Of a DNA stretch of 64,000 nucleotides, positions 35,690 through 47,977 are shown piece after piece (the first letter of the stretch is position 1; each line of letters starts with the position of its first letter). Both the position numbers and the translations under genes were made by a program. Source of the DNA: Hymenopus coronatus (Eukaryota; Arthropoda; Insecta; Mantodea; Hymenopodidae); the NCBI GenBank assembly GCA_030762935.1, contig CM060896.1:9977501-10041500 (forward strand), read 5' to 3'. The notes under the pieces are model-generated. The model saw only the letters and a program-made list of their open reading frames with translations, searched no databases and had not been told where the DNA came from.

Positions 35690-36185
35690 TTTATTAACAA
35701 ACGCTCCATTCTGCTTTACAAATCTTTAATTGGACCTCTTCTCAGCTCCTATGTGGTCCACAACAAATAAAACTGCAAGTTGTACACAATAAGTCTCTCC
35801 GCAGAGCTACAGCTTCAACACCAACTGCCAATACAACTCTATATGAAGACATTCTTCAACAACGTTACCGGTGCTCAAGCATTTAACGTGCACATCAAAA
35901 CTACACACACAAGACTGAGAAGAAAACTACCACAACATTTCTTAACCAGTGACTCGGAGGATTCATAATCATTTACTTTTATTTTTTAATTTATTATTGT
36001 TATTATTTATACTTTAATTCAATAGTAACATTTATTTGTAAAGTTGTGTTTCTAATAACTATTTGTGTTTGTGTTACAGGAACCAACATGGCCAACCTCA
36101 AATGTTAATGTATTTAATCTTTTTGTTGTCTATGGCCTGTATAGCATAAATGCTGATCTGCCAGCAACAAAATTAAAAAAAAAAT
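35690..36185 (+). pseudogene. LINE 3' end remnant (RT C-terminal region plus 3' UTR)
   Basis: The plus-strand frame gives RSILLYKSLIGPLLSYVV, and after a break LQVVHNKSLRRATASTP, matching the post-RT region of non-LTR retrotransposons (YK.LI.P.L.Y followed by LQ..QNKALR). A 3' tail of AT-rich sequence ends in an A-run at 36173-36184. Stops and a frameshift make it dead. It is not the same copy type as the element at 61-64 kb. Confidence 0.6.
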
Positions 36186-36527
36186 TCTGATGTGTTCCAT
36201 TCACATGACTTTTTCTACATCTCTGCAACAAAGTATTCTATTTACTTCATCTAATCGAGAAACAATTAGCAGAAATAGTCTTATTACTTGCTTCCTCGTA
36301 AGTAGAAGCGAAATAAGGGATTACCATAAGTTAAAGTGATAGTCAAAAGCTGGTTGCTATGTGACTGATGTTCCTTTGTTTATATGGACAGGAGTTGGCA
36401 AATTCCTGTATGAGAAAAGTATGAGTTTTTCAAAGCTGAAATCAAATACATGGAATATTTTAAAAACGATCAACTGCACGAAAAAAAAGTATGTAACATA
36501 AATTGTGTGTTTTAATGTGTTCTACGT
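36180..36527 (-). repeat. R1 outer half, reverse
   Basis: TTCTGATGTGTTCCATTCACATGAC to GTGTGTTTTAATGTGTTCTACG. Begins at the A-tail of the LINE remnant. Confidence 0.85.
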
Positions 36528-37263
36528 TTTCTAAGTTTCCTGCGACGCTCCGTCTCTTAGCGGTTCAGTGACTCGGCGAATGAAGATGTTTTCGTCATAA
36601 ATAAATGACGGCGAAACATTTTCATTAAGTACTGAAGTTAATGCTGTTGTGGAAGTAGGTTATGCTGCACGCCACTGTCTGTGGCGGGGACAGGTGTTCG
36701 CTGGTAGAAAGTCGCGAACTCTTATCGCTAATTTGCTACCAACATCGGTATACCTGTCTGTCATTGCCCTCTTGCCAACTTTCCATGTCACATTACCACA
36801 TTCTTACGATCGCTCAAAAATCCCATGTCTTCCATTCTCTACGTCTCTGTGACAAAGTATTCTTAAAAAGCTTATACTTCTATTTACTTCCTGCTAATCG
36901 AGCAAAAATTAGCAGTAGCGAAATAAGGGAGTATCATAGCTTAAAGTGACAGTCAAAAGCTGGTTGCTAAGTGACTGAAGTTCCTTTGTTTGTATGGACA
37001 GGAGTTGACAAATTCTTGTGTGAGAAAAGTATAAGTTTTTTTTAAACCTGAAACCAAAAAGAATGAATATCTAAAAAACGATCAGCTCCACGAAAAAAAT
37101 CTATATAGCATAAATTGTAAGTTTTAATGTGGTATACATTTTTTGTGTGGTAAGCTTTTGTCTATCTCTTATGGTTCAGCAGTTATACAAAAATCATCCA
37201 GAATAGTCTTCAGAGGTTATTCCCAGAAAATTCAAGATATACATTTTATTTGCGATGTAAATA

Positions 37264-37274
37264 TCTTTAATATA
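37264..37274. repeat. Target-site duplication, left copy
   Basis: TCTTTAATATA, identical to 39276-39286, marks the left edge of the SINE insertion in an R1 copy. Confidence 0.8.
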
Positions 37275-39275
37275 TTTCATATACCCAAGGTCGCGGGTTC
37301 AAACCCGACGGAGACAATGTATTTTTTCGGATGTAAAAATCCTTAGCATGGCTTCCTTCGGAAGGGTCCCGTGTCGTAGATTTACGGTACTCAAAAGAAC
37401 CTCAATCCTGATAGAGAGGCCTCTGAACAAAATTAAGTGATCTTTCACGCCCAGTATAGAATGGGACACTGAGAACCACAGCAGTTAAAGAACCTCAAAC
37501 CTGATAGAGAGGCCTCTGAACAAAATTAAGTGATCTTTCACGCCCAGTATAGAATGGGACACTGAGAACCACAGCAGTTAAAGAACCTCAAACCTGATAG
37601 AGAGGTTTCTGAACAAAATTAAGTGATCTTTCACGCCCAGTATAGAATGGGACACTGAGAACCACAGCAGTTAAAGAACCTCAAACCTGATAGAGAGGTC
37701 TCTGAACAAAATTAAGTGGTCTTTCACGACCAGTATAGAATGGGACGCTGAGAACCACAGCAGTTAAAGAACCTCAAGTCTGATAGAGAGGTCTCTGAAC
37801 AAATTAAGTGATCTTTCACGCCCAGTATAGAATGGGACACTGAGAACCACAGCAGTTAAAGAACCTCAAGTCTGATAGAGAGGTCTCTGAACAAATTAAG
37901 TGATCTTTCACGTCCAGTATAGAATGGGACACTGAGAACCCCAGCAGTTAAAGAACCTCAAGCTGATACAGAGGTCTCTGAACAAAATTAAGTGATCTTT
38001 CACGCCCAGTATAGAATGGGACACTGAGAACCACAGCAGTTAAAGAACCTCAAGTCTGATAGAGAGGTCTCTGAACAAATTAAGTGATCTTTCACACCCA
38101 GTATAGAATGGGACACTGAGAACCCCAGCAGTTAAAGAACCTCAAGCTGATACAGAGGTCTCTGAACAAAATTAAGTGATCTTTCACACCCAGTATAGAA
38201 TGGGACGCTGAGAACCACAGCAGTTAAAGAACCTCAAGCCTGATACAGAGATCTCTGAACAAATTAAGTGATCTTTCACGTCCAGTATAGAATGGGACAC
38301 TGAGAACCCCAGCAGTTAAAGAACCTCAAGCTGATAGAGAGGTCTCTGAACAAAATTAAGTGATCTTTCACACCCAGTATAGAATGGGACGCTGAGAACC
38401 ACAGCAGTTAAAGAACCTCAAGCCTGATACAGAGATCTCTGAACAAATTAAGTGATCTTTCACGTCCAGTATAGAATGGGACACTGAGAACCCCAGCAGT
38501 TAAAGAACCTCAAGCTGATACAGAGGTCTCTGAACAAAATTAAGTGATCTTTCACGCATAGTATAGAATGGGACGCTGAGAACCACAGCAGTTAAAGAAC
38601 CTCAAGCCTGATAGAGAGATCTCTGAACAAAATTAAGTGATCTTTCACACCCAGTATAGAATGGGACGCTGAGAACCACAGCAGTTAAAGAACCTCAAGT
38701 CTGATAGAGAGGCCTCTGAATAAAATTAAGTGGTCTTTCACGCCCAGTATAGAATGGTACGCTGAGAACCACAGCAGTTAAAGAACCTCAAGCCTGATAC
38801 AGAGGTCTCTGAACAAATTAAGTGATCTTTCACGTCCAGTATAGAATGGGACGCTGAGAACCACAGCAGTTAAAGAACCTCAAACCTGATACAGAGGCCT
38901 CTGAATAAAATTAAGTGGTCTTTCACGCCCAGTATAGAATGGTACGCTGAGAACCACAGCAGTTAAAGAACCTCAAGCCTGATACAGAGGTCTCTGAACA
39001 AATTAAGTGATCTTTCACGTCCAGTATAGAATGGGACGCTGAGAACCACAGCAGTTAAAGAACCTCAAGCCTGATACAGAGGTCTCTGAACAAATTAAGT
39101 GATCTTTCACGTCCAGTATAGAATGGTACGCTGAGAACCACAGCAGTTAAAGAACCTCAAGCCTGATAGAGAGGTCTCTGAACAAAATTAAGTGATCTTT
39201 CACGCCCAGTATAGAATGGGACGCTGAGAACCACAGCAGTTAAAGAGCGTCCATAAATAACACGCCATTCACATT
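37275..39275 (+). mobile_element. SINE whose 3' part expanded into a satellite
   Basis: Starts with a 5'-shortened SINE head (GGTCGCGGGTTCAAACCCG B box at about 37290) and the same body as 35339-35534. The tail from GAACCTCAATCCTGATAGAGAGG onward is tandemly repeated, then closes with CGTCCATAAATAACACGCCATTCACATT. The whole 2.0-kb block is bracketed by one 11-bp duplication, so the array either arrived with the SINE or grew in place after insertion. Confidence 0.85.
37398..39245. repeat. 92-93 bp tandem satellite, 20 units
   Basis: AACCTCA starts at 37398, 37491, 37584, 37677, 37770, 37862, then about every 92-93 bp to 39153, giving 20 units. Each contains GATCTTTCACGCCCAGTATAG and GAGAACCACAGCAGTTAAAG. 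Units with CCCCAGCAG then AAGCTGATA begin at 37954, 38138, 38322 and 38506, spaced 184 bp apart, so part of the array is a higher-order dimer. Confidence 0.95.
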
Positions 39276-39286
39276 TCTTTAATATA
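39276..39286. repeat. Target-site duplication, right copy
   Basis: TCTTTAATATA, pairing with 37264-37274. R1 sequence resumes after it in the correct order. Confidence 0.8.
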
Positions 39287-39639
39287 CATCATTTTAATCA
39301 AAATCATTAGAGCCATTTTTCAGAAAATCAAAATTTTCAAACATTTTACCATGTATAGGGTAGTTTGGGGTGGAGGGATTTTTCTCAAAATCTCCCTGTC
39401 GCATCCTTGGAAAACACTGAACTTACATGCCTGGTTTGATATTTAACGGACTTTTCGTTTTGGAGCCATGCTGCCCCCTCCCCAGACACATGTACATTTT
39501 TCTAAAAATTATTTTATCGATTCAGGGGGTCTCAAAACATGTATTTCTGGCGAAATCTCTGTATCGAAATTCTGGGTGTAATACAATACCTTCTCAGTCT
39601 ACTGCAAAGATTTTACATGCGTGCTAGAGAAAGTAAAAA

Positions 39640-40447
39640 GGTAATATGTACGTAGTACTTTCAAAGTCGACTTGGAAAATGTGCTTTGAAAGGCCCTGAA
39701 TTCAAAAAGCATCTTTGGCAAAAGTTGCGTTTGTATGTCTGTGTTTTAGTAGACAGCATACCTCAAAAAAGAAAGGTCCGTTAAAAACCAAACCTCGTAT
39801 ATAAGTTAATTCTCTTCCAGGGATGTTACAGGAGGATAGTCCCCAACCTCAAACTGCCATTTACATGGGAAAAAGTTTGAAAATTTTGATTTTCTTTAAA
39901 ATGGCTCAAACTGTTTTTATTGAGATATTGTATAATAAAAATATTTACCTGACAAATAAAATGTATATCTTGAATTTTCTGGGAATAGCCTCTGAAGACT
40001 ACTTTATTCTGGATGAATTTTGCGGAATTTTATAGAACTGGCAAACCGTAAGAGATAAACAGAAACTTACTACGCAAAAAATGTAGATCTCGTTAAAACA
40101 CACAATTTATGTCATACACATTTCTTGTAGAGTTCACCGTTTTCGAGATACTCGAAATTATTGGTTTCAATTAAAGCTACTTACACCTTTCTCAAATGAG
40201 AAGAGCTTTGTTTACTCCTGGCAAGGAATGAGATTGGAGTTTCAATTGTTTCAGTTAGCGAGCGGCTTTTAAAGGACGAGACTATCGCTTTAGCCTGTGT
40301 ATTTTCTTATTTCCCTTATACTTACAAGGAAGCTAGTAATAAGACTAAGTCTACATATGGTTATCTTGATTAGCATGATGTAGATAACAGATTAATGTTT
40401 TCAATAAAAGGTTTGTTTACCGAACAACTAGAGCACATCATGTGAAT
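39640..40447 (+). repeat. R1/R1b copy, forward, right arm
   Basis: Begins with a degraded A segment (GGTAATATGTACGTAGTAC..) directly after the preceding hairpin. The first half is R1 and the outer half R1b (TTGTTTACTCCTGGC, CCGAACAACTAGAGCACATCATG). Confidence 0.8.
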
Positions 40448-40649
40448 GCAGAAGTCTCGTTAAAATGTTGCAGGCTGCTTGGTCTGAAACATGTGATGGT
40501 TGTAAAGGTGTATCACAGACATTACTGTTTAAGTAAACTGTGCACATTAAACACGGCTGACAACATTCCACCTCTGCAGCTGCAACTGTCTCTAACAGGA
40601 TTCAGCCAATACTTGGGAAACGGTCAAAAAAACATGCAGTCTGCTTTAC
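40448..40649. other. Unassigned spacer
   Basis: About 200 bp of mixed composition without a recognised feature. Confidence 0.45.
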
Positions 40650-40812
40650 GAGTTGACATCTCTGTAACAAATTATTGTTGAATCCATTCTAATCGAGATA
40701 ACCTTTACCAGAAATGCTATCTTGTAAGTACAAGCGAAATAATGGAATACACTAGACTAAAACGATAGTCAAATCTTTCAAAAGCTGTTTGTTATGTGGA
40801 TGAAATACGTTA
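40650..40812 (-). repeat. R1b fragment, reverse
   Basis: ACATCTCTGTAACAAATTATTG through GTTATGTGGATGAAATACG, then a switch to forward R1. Confidence 0.7.
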
Positions 40813-41014
40813 CTTGGTATTTAAGATCAGCATTTTCTAAGGATGCACCACGAACATTTTCAAGAAACTCCCCCTTTCCAGCTACCCTTTATGTAAAAAT
40901 TCTAAATTTTTAATTTTCTGAAAGATGGCTTTAAGGATTTTGACTAAAATACCGTATATTAAAGATATTTATACTGCAAATAAAATGTATATCTTGAATT
41001 TTCTGTGAATGCGC

Positions 41015-41553
41015 TTTGAGGTCCTTTTTTTTTTTTTTCCAACCTCCGAAAGGCTATAAACAAAAGACAAGTTCATGGAAAACAATTATTTTATTACTAA
41101 AAGTTTTGTACACTTATGGTTACTTTTCAACATAATCACCGAAAAGATTGAGACATTTATCGTACCTGTGCACAAGCTTTGCAATACCCGCTTCAAAAAA
41201 TGTTGCCACCAATGATTTCAAATGAGCATTGACGTTATTTTGAAGATCTTCGTACTTTACGACGCTAACGAAGCCATTAAAAACAAATGAAGAGGAATGC
41301 TGACTTGAAGAATTGTGTTGATCCATGACAACGCTCGTCCACACACTGCTGGCACAACACATCGGCTCCTTGAACAATTTCAATGGGACATTTTCGATCA
41401 TCCGCCGTACAGTCCTGACCTGGCACCCAGCGACTTTCACCTCTTCCCTGAACTGAAGAGGGGTAGCACTTTCAAACCTACGAAGAGCTTTTAGTAATAA
41501 ATTAATTGTTTTCTATGAACTTGTTTTCTACTTATAGCCTAACGGAGATTGGG

Positions 41554-41613
<60 letters not shown>

Positions 41614-41620
41614 TCCTCCT
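41015..41620. mobile_element. Mariner-derived palindromic MITE, third copy
   Basis: Ends carry GAGGTCC plus a T-run on the left and an A-run plus GAGGTCCTC on the right. Minus strand: EDLQNNVNAHLKSLVATFF through LFGDYVEK and stop at 41120. Plus strand: QFQWDIFDHPPYSPDLAPSD FHLFPELK then stop at about 41486. These are the same two outward-facing C-terminal halves as in the other copies. The subterminal A-run has grown to 56 A (41554-41609). The exact left boundary is unclear. Confidence 0.85.
41554..41609 (+). repeat. A56 homopolymer in MITE end
   Basis: Uninterrupted run of about 56 A at the position where the other two MITE copies have 7 or fewer. Length may be affected by sequencing. Confidence 0.95.
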
Positions 41621-42235
41621 AGTAAACCGTAAGAGATATACAACTTACCAAACAAAGTATATAGATCTTGTTGAATCACACAATTTATGTCACATACATT
41701 TTTTTCGTAAGGTTGACAATTTTTGTGATATTTTTTGTTATTGGTTTCAGTTTTAAAATACTTTTCTCATACAGGAATTTGTCAACTGCTGTCCATACAA
41801 ACAAAGGAACATCAGTCACATAGCAACCAGCTTTTGACCATCACTTTAACCTATGGTACTCCCTTATTTCGCTTCTACTTACAAGGAAGCAAGTAATAAG
41901 ACTATTTCTGCTAATGTTTTCTCGATTACCATGAAGTACATAGTAGCATAAGCTTCTTAACAATAATTTATTGCAGAGATGTAGAGACAGTAATGTAAAT
42001 AGAACACATCAGATTCTTTTCGCGCGAAAATCAGGTCTAATTTACTTTCCGAGATTTTGTGGAGCTACATTTGTAGCTTAAAATATATCATTTTTAAAAG
42101 CCTGCCCATATGAACTTTAAACCTCATTAAACTATCTTCCCTTACAATTTTGTGGCCGAAAATTGCGCTGGTTATTTAAAACACTGTGACCAATGACACT
42201 TAGTGTACGATTTTTTTATATATTGCATAGTTCAT

Positions 42236-42924
42236 TAAATGTGTTCCATTCACATGACTTTCTCTACAGCTCTGCAACAAATAATGCTTCTATGTACTTC
42301 ATGCTAATCGAGGAACAGTCCTATTACTTGCTTCCTTGTAAGTAGTAGCGAAATAAGGGAGTACCATAGGTTTTTGAAACCTGAAACCAATAACAAGGAA
42401 TAACTCAAACACGATCAACTCCACGAAAAAAAAAAAAGGTAATATAAATTCTTTGTTTTAACGTGCTTTACATTTTTTGTGTTTAGCAGTTATGCAAAAT
42501 TCCGTAAAATTCATCCAGAATAAAGTAGTCTTCAGAGGCTATTCCCAGAAAATTCAAGATATACATTTTATATGTCAGGTAAATATCTTTAATATACGAC
42601 ATTTTAAACAAAATCGTTAGGGCCATTTTTAAGTAAACCAACATTTTCGAAAAAAGTTCCATGTAAAGGGTAATTTAAGGTGGCGAGGATTTTTCTCAAA
42701 AGCTTCGTGTTGCATCCCTGGAAGATGCTAAACTTAAATATCATTGGTATTTTACACACTTTTCGTTTTTGAGTTATCGTGTTCAAAGACACGCGGACAC
42801 ACACATTTTTCTGAGAATTTTTTGGATATAGGGGACCCTAAAACATATATTTCTAGTGAAAACTCGGTATCGAATTTTTGGGTGGAGTGCAACACCTATG
42901 TACATAGTACGTGTAGAGAAAGTA
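42236..42924 (-). repeat. R1 copy, reverse, central core deleted
   Basis: GTGTTCCATTCACATGAC end present. TACCATAGG is joined directly to TTTTTGAAACC, losing the TTCCTTTGTTTGTATGG core. The hairpin has lost its left arm (CACCTATGTACATAGTACGTGTAGAG). Confidence 0.84.
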
Positions 42925-43412
42925 GAATGTTGTACAAACTCTTAGTTTGTAGAACATTTTCAGCCTCAATGCAGTAAGGTGAAATTTCATAAAAACTTCC
43001 TTTTCTCCACTTGCCACACCTGAAGCTAAAAGGGTAAACCTATGTCTTTTATAAGGTACTCTCAACTTATTTTCTATACTCAAAATGCTCTCATTGACAC
43101 GTTTCAATGCTTTTATACTGCCTCTCAGAAGCACATTAAATAAAATGGCGATTTACTTTTTCAAAATCCGAGTTCTGGAGAATAGAAAAAGTAATTATTT
43201 TTGTTCACAAAGTAAGGCTAATATAAGATGGCACATCACATATTTATTATAAACATGAAATTACGCAAGAAAATTTGTTTAAAAAACCATGCAAGCTGGG
43301 ATTTTGACATGCAGTAAAAATAACACGATTATTGTGTTCAGTAACTTGTGTATATCTCAATAAGACAAATTTCACAGCTGCTTCATCTTAAAATTGCAGG
43401 ATAGATCTTGAA
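42925..43412. other. Unassigned AT-rich region
   Basis: About 490 bp with no recognised repeat. A 93-codon minus-strand frame overlaps it but extends into R1 and has no recognisable domain. Confidence 0.45.
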
Positions 43413-43947
43413 AACTCTTTCCGTTTTCGTTCATAGTAGCTAGAAAATGTATTGTAATCCAACTAGAAGTTCCATGCCGAGAATCTATCGGAAATATGTT
43501 TTGAGGCACCTTGAATCCGAAAAAAAAAAACATTTTTAGGAAAAGTTCCAAATGTGTGGGTTTCTGTGAACAGCATAGCTAGATTGCTAAATCGAATTTT
43601 TGTTTCGTATCTTCCAAGGGTGCGATACAAAAGTTTTGTTTTTCTCAAACATGGCAAACGATTTTGATTAAAATGCAGTATAATAATGATATTTACATCA
43701 CAAATAAAATGTATAGCCTCAAGAGACCTCTTTATTCTGGATGAGTTTTGAAGAATTTTAAATCTCATTGAAACAAATCCAAACCTCAAATTTGTCGCAT
43801 AGCGACCAACTATCGACTTAGCCTGCTGTATTCCCTTATTTCCCTTCTACTTACAAGGAACCAAGTAATAAGACAATTCCTGCTCATGTTTATCTCAATT
43901 AGCATGAAGATAACTGAATGTTTTATAAGAATAGCTAGAGGAACTTA
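43413..43947 (+). repeat. R1b copy, forward, degenerate
   Basis: Damaged hairpin (TTTCGTTCATAGTAGCTAG), A segment recognisable (GGAAATATGTTTTGAGGCACC), large internal deletions, ends AGCTAGAGGAACTTATGTGAGTG. Confidence 0.75.
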
Positions 43948-43948
43948 T

Positions 43949-44466
43949 GTGAGTGTTGTGCTCCATTCATATCACTAAACAGTAACAGAAACAGTCTTAT
44001 TGCTTATTCCTTATTAGTAGAAGGGAAATAAGGGACTACACTAGGATAAACAGACAGTCAAATGTTTTAAAATGTGGTTGCTACGGGATTGAAATTCGTT
44101 TCTTTGCGTGGCCAGGAATTGACAAGTTCCAATATGAGAAGAGTTTATTTCAAAAATGGTCAACTGCATGAAAAACAAATAAATGACATAAATTGTGTTT
44201 TATTGTGATCTACATTTTCTGATGTCAGTTTTTGTTTATCTCTTACAGTTGTACAAAACTCGTCCAGAATAAAGAGGTCTTCAGAGGCTATTCCCAAAAT
44301 CTACAAGATATACATTTTATTCATGATGTAAACATCTTTAATACATAATATTTTACTCAAATTCGTAGTCATTTTTGAGAAAATTAATTTTCGAAAGTTT
44401 TTTCACGTAAAGAGTAAATTTGGGGTGGGGGGGGATTGTCTTGAAAATCTTCATATTGCATCCATT
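43949..44466 (-). repeat. R1b copy, reverse, inner end missing
   Basis: TGTGCTCCATTCATATCAC to GAAAATCTTCATATTGCATCC. It forms a tail-to-tail junction with the preceding forward copy and is the last R1 copy before the emc island. Confidence 0.77.
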
Positions 44467-45324
44467 GGCATTTTCATAACACAGTTTCAATATAATGCAA
44501 TCAAAATTGTTTTGTCATGATGAAAACCTGCAAATTTGATTCAACTCATAAAACCACTGTTGCAGCAAGTGCAAAAAGCTCTTACATATGTAAACATTAA
44601 ACTGTAAGGATCTATACACGGACTGGAACAAAGGCATTGGGAAGATTATAATTCTTTGTCTTCTCTTTACCAGTATCCTACTCAATTATCAGCTTTAGGT
44701 AGGGATGAAGCTTAAAATATATAATTAAAAACACAAGTTGTTCTTTTATTATGTCAGTATATTTTGTGTAGTTTCTTTTTTTCTTATTTCTCTTATCTTT
44801 TCAGTAAGACATCAATTTTGAACATTGTCCAATCTTTCTGTGGTCGTCTTAATATCAAGAAACTGAAACACACAACATCTGATCTCTCTAAAAAATGTAC
44901 ATCTTACGACAAACATCATGTGTGCCTATAATATACATTAATAAGGACATTTATACATTTGTACAAGAACAAAAAGAATGACTAACATCACAGACAACAA
45001 AAACACGTTTTAATACTTTCAACAACGGGGAGGGGGTGCTCAAAAGGATAAACATACAGTATACTCTCATCTGCGCATCGACCCACTGCACAAAAAATGT
45101 TATTGTAGATTGTTTTTTTTTTTTAAGAAACAGCAATAAAGAACCCGCTACATGACAATAAGAGTCATTTCCATTGTTATCGGCATCTCTTCTCTGTAAA
45201 TTGAAAATAAATTCAATTTTTCTGATGTTAATCAATGTGTAACTGTCAACAAAGCAAGCTGAAATTCGTAAAACGTACAGCAGCAGAACGAAAAAACGTA
45301 TGTTGGCATTAAAACAAAAATTGC

Positions 45325-45600
45325 AATCAACTGCCTCCATGGTTGAGTGGTCAGCAAGCTGTCTTCTCACCTGGAGGTCCCAGATTCGATTTCCAGCTGG
45401 GGCGGGGTTCTTTCTTTAACCAGAATGAGTATGAAGTATGAATGTGTGTGTTCGAGGAAAATAATAATAATAATAAAAATCAATTTAAACCCAACATTAA
45501 GATTCTACAAATGAATGGTTTCTAATGCAAAGCCCCCGATATGATCTTAGATGTTAAAGGGGGCTATATAAATGAAACAATAAAGAGTTGAAAAATTTAG
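45325..45600 (+). mobile_element. tRNA-derived SINE
   Basis: GCCTCCATGGTTGAGTGGTCAG fits an A box and GGTCCCAGATTCGATTTCC a B box, in the spacing of a Leu/Ser-type tRNA head. There is an ATAATAATAATA stretch in the middle, then a tail block GCAAAGCCCCCGATATGATC..GGGGGCTATATAAATGAAA. The tail block recurs at about 49790-49850 and a related head at 49047, so the family has at least three fragments here. Confidence 0.68.
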
Positions 45601-45639
45601 AAGAGGGAAACTTTTGCAAAATAACTTCTGGAATGCAGG

Positions 45640-45960
<321 letters not shown>

Positions 45961-46814
45961 GGTGTACAACATCTATGTACAGAAGTAGAATAAATTTTTG
46001 AAAAAGAATACATGTTCAAGAAAGTTTTTAAACATAATTTCCTATTTACATATGTATGTTGTACCTTTATGGGTTTGTCGATTATTTGTATTTCTTCTGT
46101 TTACCCCTGATAATTGAGAGTATACTGCACATGATCACTTGTGATATAATCAATACAAATGTGACATTCTCTCCTTAATTACAATCTCTCGACTCAAACA
46201 TTCACACATGGCATATTGTGTCCGGTCGTAAAGTTGCTGGCTGATATGTCGCATTTTCAAATTTGGATTACTCAACTTTAACACTGGAACAATATGTGAA
46301 ATGTAATTAGAAGCATGTATCCCGTTGAAATCAAGAAAAAAACGTGAAGTATTAAAAATAATATTATGATTGCAACACAGGAACAGGTACTATAAAATGT
46401 GTGTGTATGTGTGTGCGCACATATCATATAATATACTAAATACATTCCTTTATTTCATTATCATTATTGCCAATTATATTCATTCTCAACAAAAAATGAT
46501 CACTATTTTCTGGTGATAATTATATTTTGTGTGATTCTGAGAAAATACAGCATGACTTAAAATTCCTTAATCTGGAATATGCCAGTTTAATCTGCAAACA
46601 ATGGACGCCCGGTTTGTTAAATTTTAACATTTTTGAATCAGTAATTTGAAAAAAATGGGGGGGGAGCATCAACCTTTATTCATCCACTTACTTCCATATG
46701 TGATCCAGATTTCGTACTTTTATAATTTGCCACTACAGTTGATTTCTAGTGATTTACTGATCTGTTATAACCTTTTAGGGCCCTAAGCCACAAAGTGTAG
46801 CCAAAGGGTCTGCG

Positions 46815-47095
46815 AAGCTAAAACCCCAATGAAGCTTCAACAATCTAATGGATTGGTTTTAAATCTGTACATGCTAATATTTTAAACACTTTCAAATCTG
46901 GATCATGCCAGCAACAATATGGATCAGTGAAGCTAAAACCTTAAGAAGTCAACTGGATTTCAAATCTGGATATACTGATATTTTAATCCAGATCACCACC
47001 AACAATAGCATATAGGATAATGTGAAGCTAAAACCTCAAATGGTCCCAAGAAGCAATCTCAGGGGTCTACTGGATTTCAAATCTGGATCGACTGT
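46815..47095. repeat. Degenerate tandem repeat in emc 3' region, about 3 units
   Basis: GAAGCTAAAACC recurs at about 46815, 46930 and 47020. CAAATCTGGAT recurs at about 46890, 46950 and 47070, each time near a CTGATATTTTAA-type or ACTGGATTT word. Spacing is uneven (90-115 bp), so this is an old duplication. Confidence 0.7.
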
Positions 47096-47977
47096 GGAAG
47101 TTTTATTTTAATATTATTGTTATTACTGTAAACGCATTGGTTCTATTAGGTAACTGTTTGATGGTTAACAGATTATTCCCCATTCCCCCTAGAATTACAG
47201 AGTTAGCTGGTTACATTGACAATAATTTGGACCAGAATTTGGAATTCTATCATGCTTGGGATACTATGATATAATTTTGGAATCGAAGATTTTACACATG
47301 CTTCTGGGAAAGACTTTATTGTTTCTCTACTGGATGAGTACAGGCAATGAAAAAACTCCCAATCAGCACTTGCCAAATATAAGACCTCTTTGATTCAACA
47401 TGGGAGGTCTGTATTTTGAGGATGATGGATGAACTTTTTGGGAGAATGAATCATTAAACCTCCTTCCTGGTGGTGGAAAGCTGAAAAGTACTTGAAAAGT
47501 TCAGTAAATGTTGTAATTGAGGTATGGAGCTCAAGAACAAACACTATAGGACACTGAATTCTCCAACTTTCCAAATAAACATTTCTAGTTGAGGAAGGGA
47601 AGCTTTCTGCGCATCTCCTTGCCTGGGTAACAATGAGGAAACACCCACTCACTCATTTCCTGATGACAGACCACACTTGAGACCAGTCTTCTCCCTGAAG
47701 TCGACGAACAACACGTGGAAAATTTAGTGTAGAGTTGGTGCTGCATTCTCTATATCTAAGTGTAAAGTACTCTATGAAACCTTGATTGCACATACAACTA
47801 TTCACTTCCTGGAACTTGACATCCATCAGGCACAACAACTGACTTGCTCCAGAGTTAACAACAACCTGCAGTTGACTTGAGAAGGAACAATAACTTCAGT
47901 TAAACCTCATGTCTCTGATGATGTAACATGTTGAAATGTTCATTTCAATGAGATGCACTGGCGTCAAGATGAATGAT

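Larger units (their letters stand above)
36816..39639 (-). repeat. R1 copy, reverse, split by SINE/satellite insertion
   Basis: First part 36816-37274, second part 39276-39639. The break lies within the R1 word ATATCTTTAATATACGATATT, and 11 bases (TCTTTAATATA) are present on both sides. The hairpin end is degraded (TCTACTGCAAAGATTTTACATGCGTGCTAGAG). Confidence 0.87.
40813..42017 (+). repeat. R1 copy, forward, split by mariner MITE
   Basis: Left part from ACTTGGTATTTAAGATCAG to CTGTGAATGCG; right part from AGTAAACCGTAAGAGATA to ACACATCAGATTCTTTT. The interruption lies between the GGAATAGCC block and the AAACCGTAAGAG block. The A and GT parts are absent. Confidence 0.84.

Noticed and set aside
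37398..39245. CRISPR-like direct repeats
   Set aside because: Units are contiguous 92-93 bp repeats with no unique spacers, and the context is a eukaryotic SINE.
47653..47880. Alternative emc exon 2 after CTGCAG near 47880 (77 open codons)
   Set aside because: The acceptor is weaker, the product would be unusually long for an Id tail and shows no family resemblance. The exon at 47978-48034 fits phase, length and tail.
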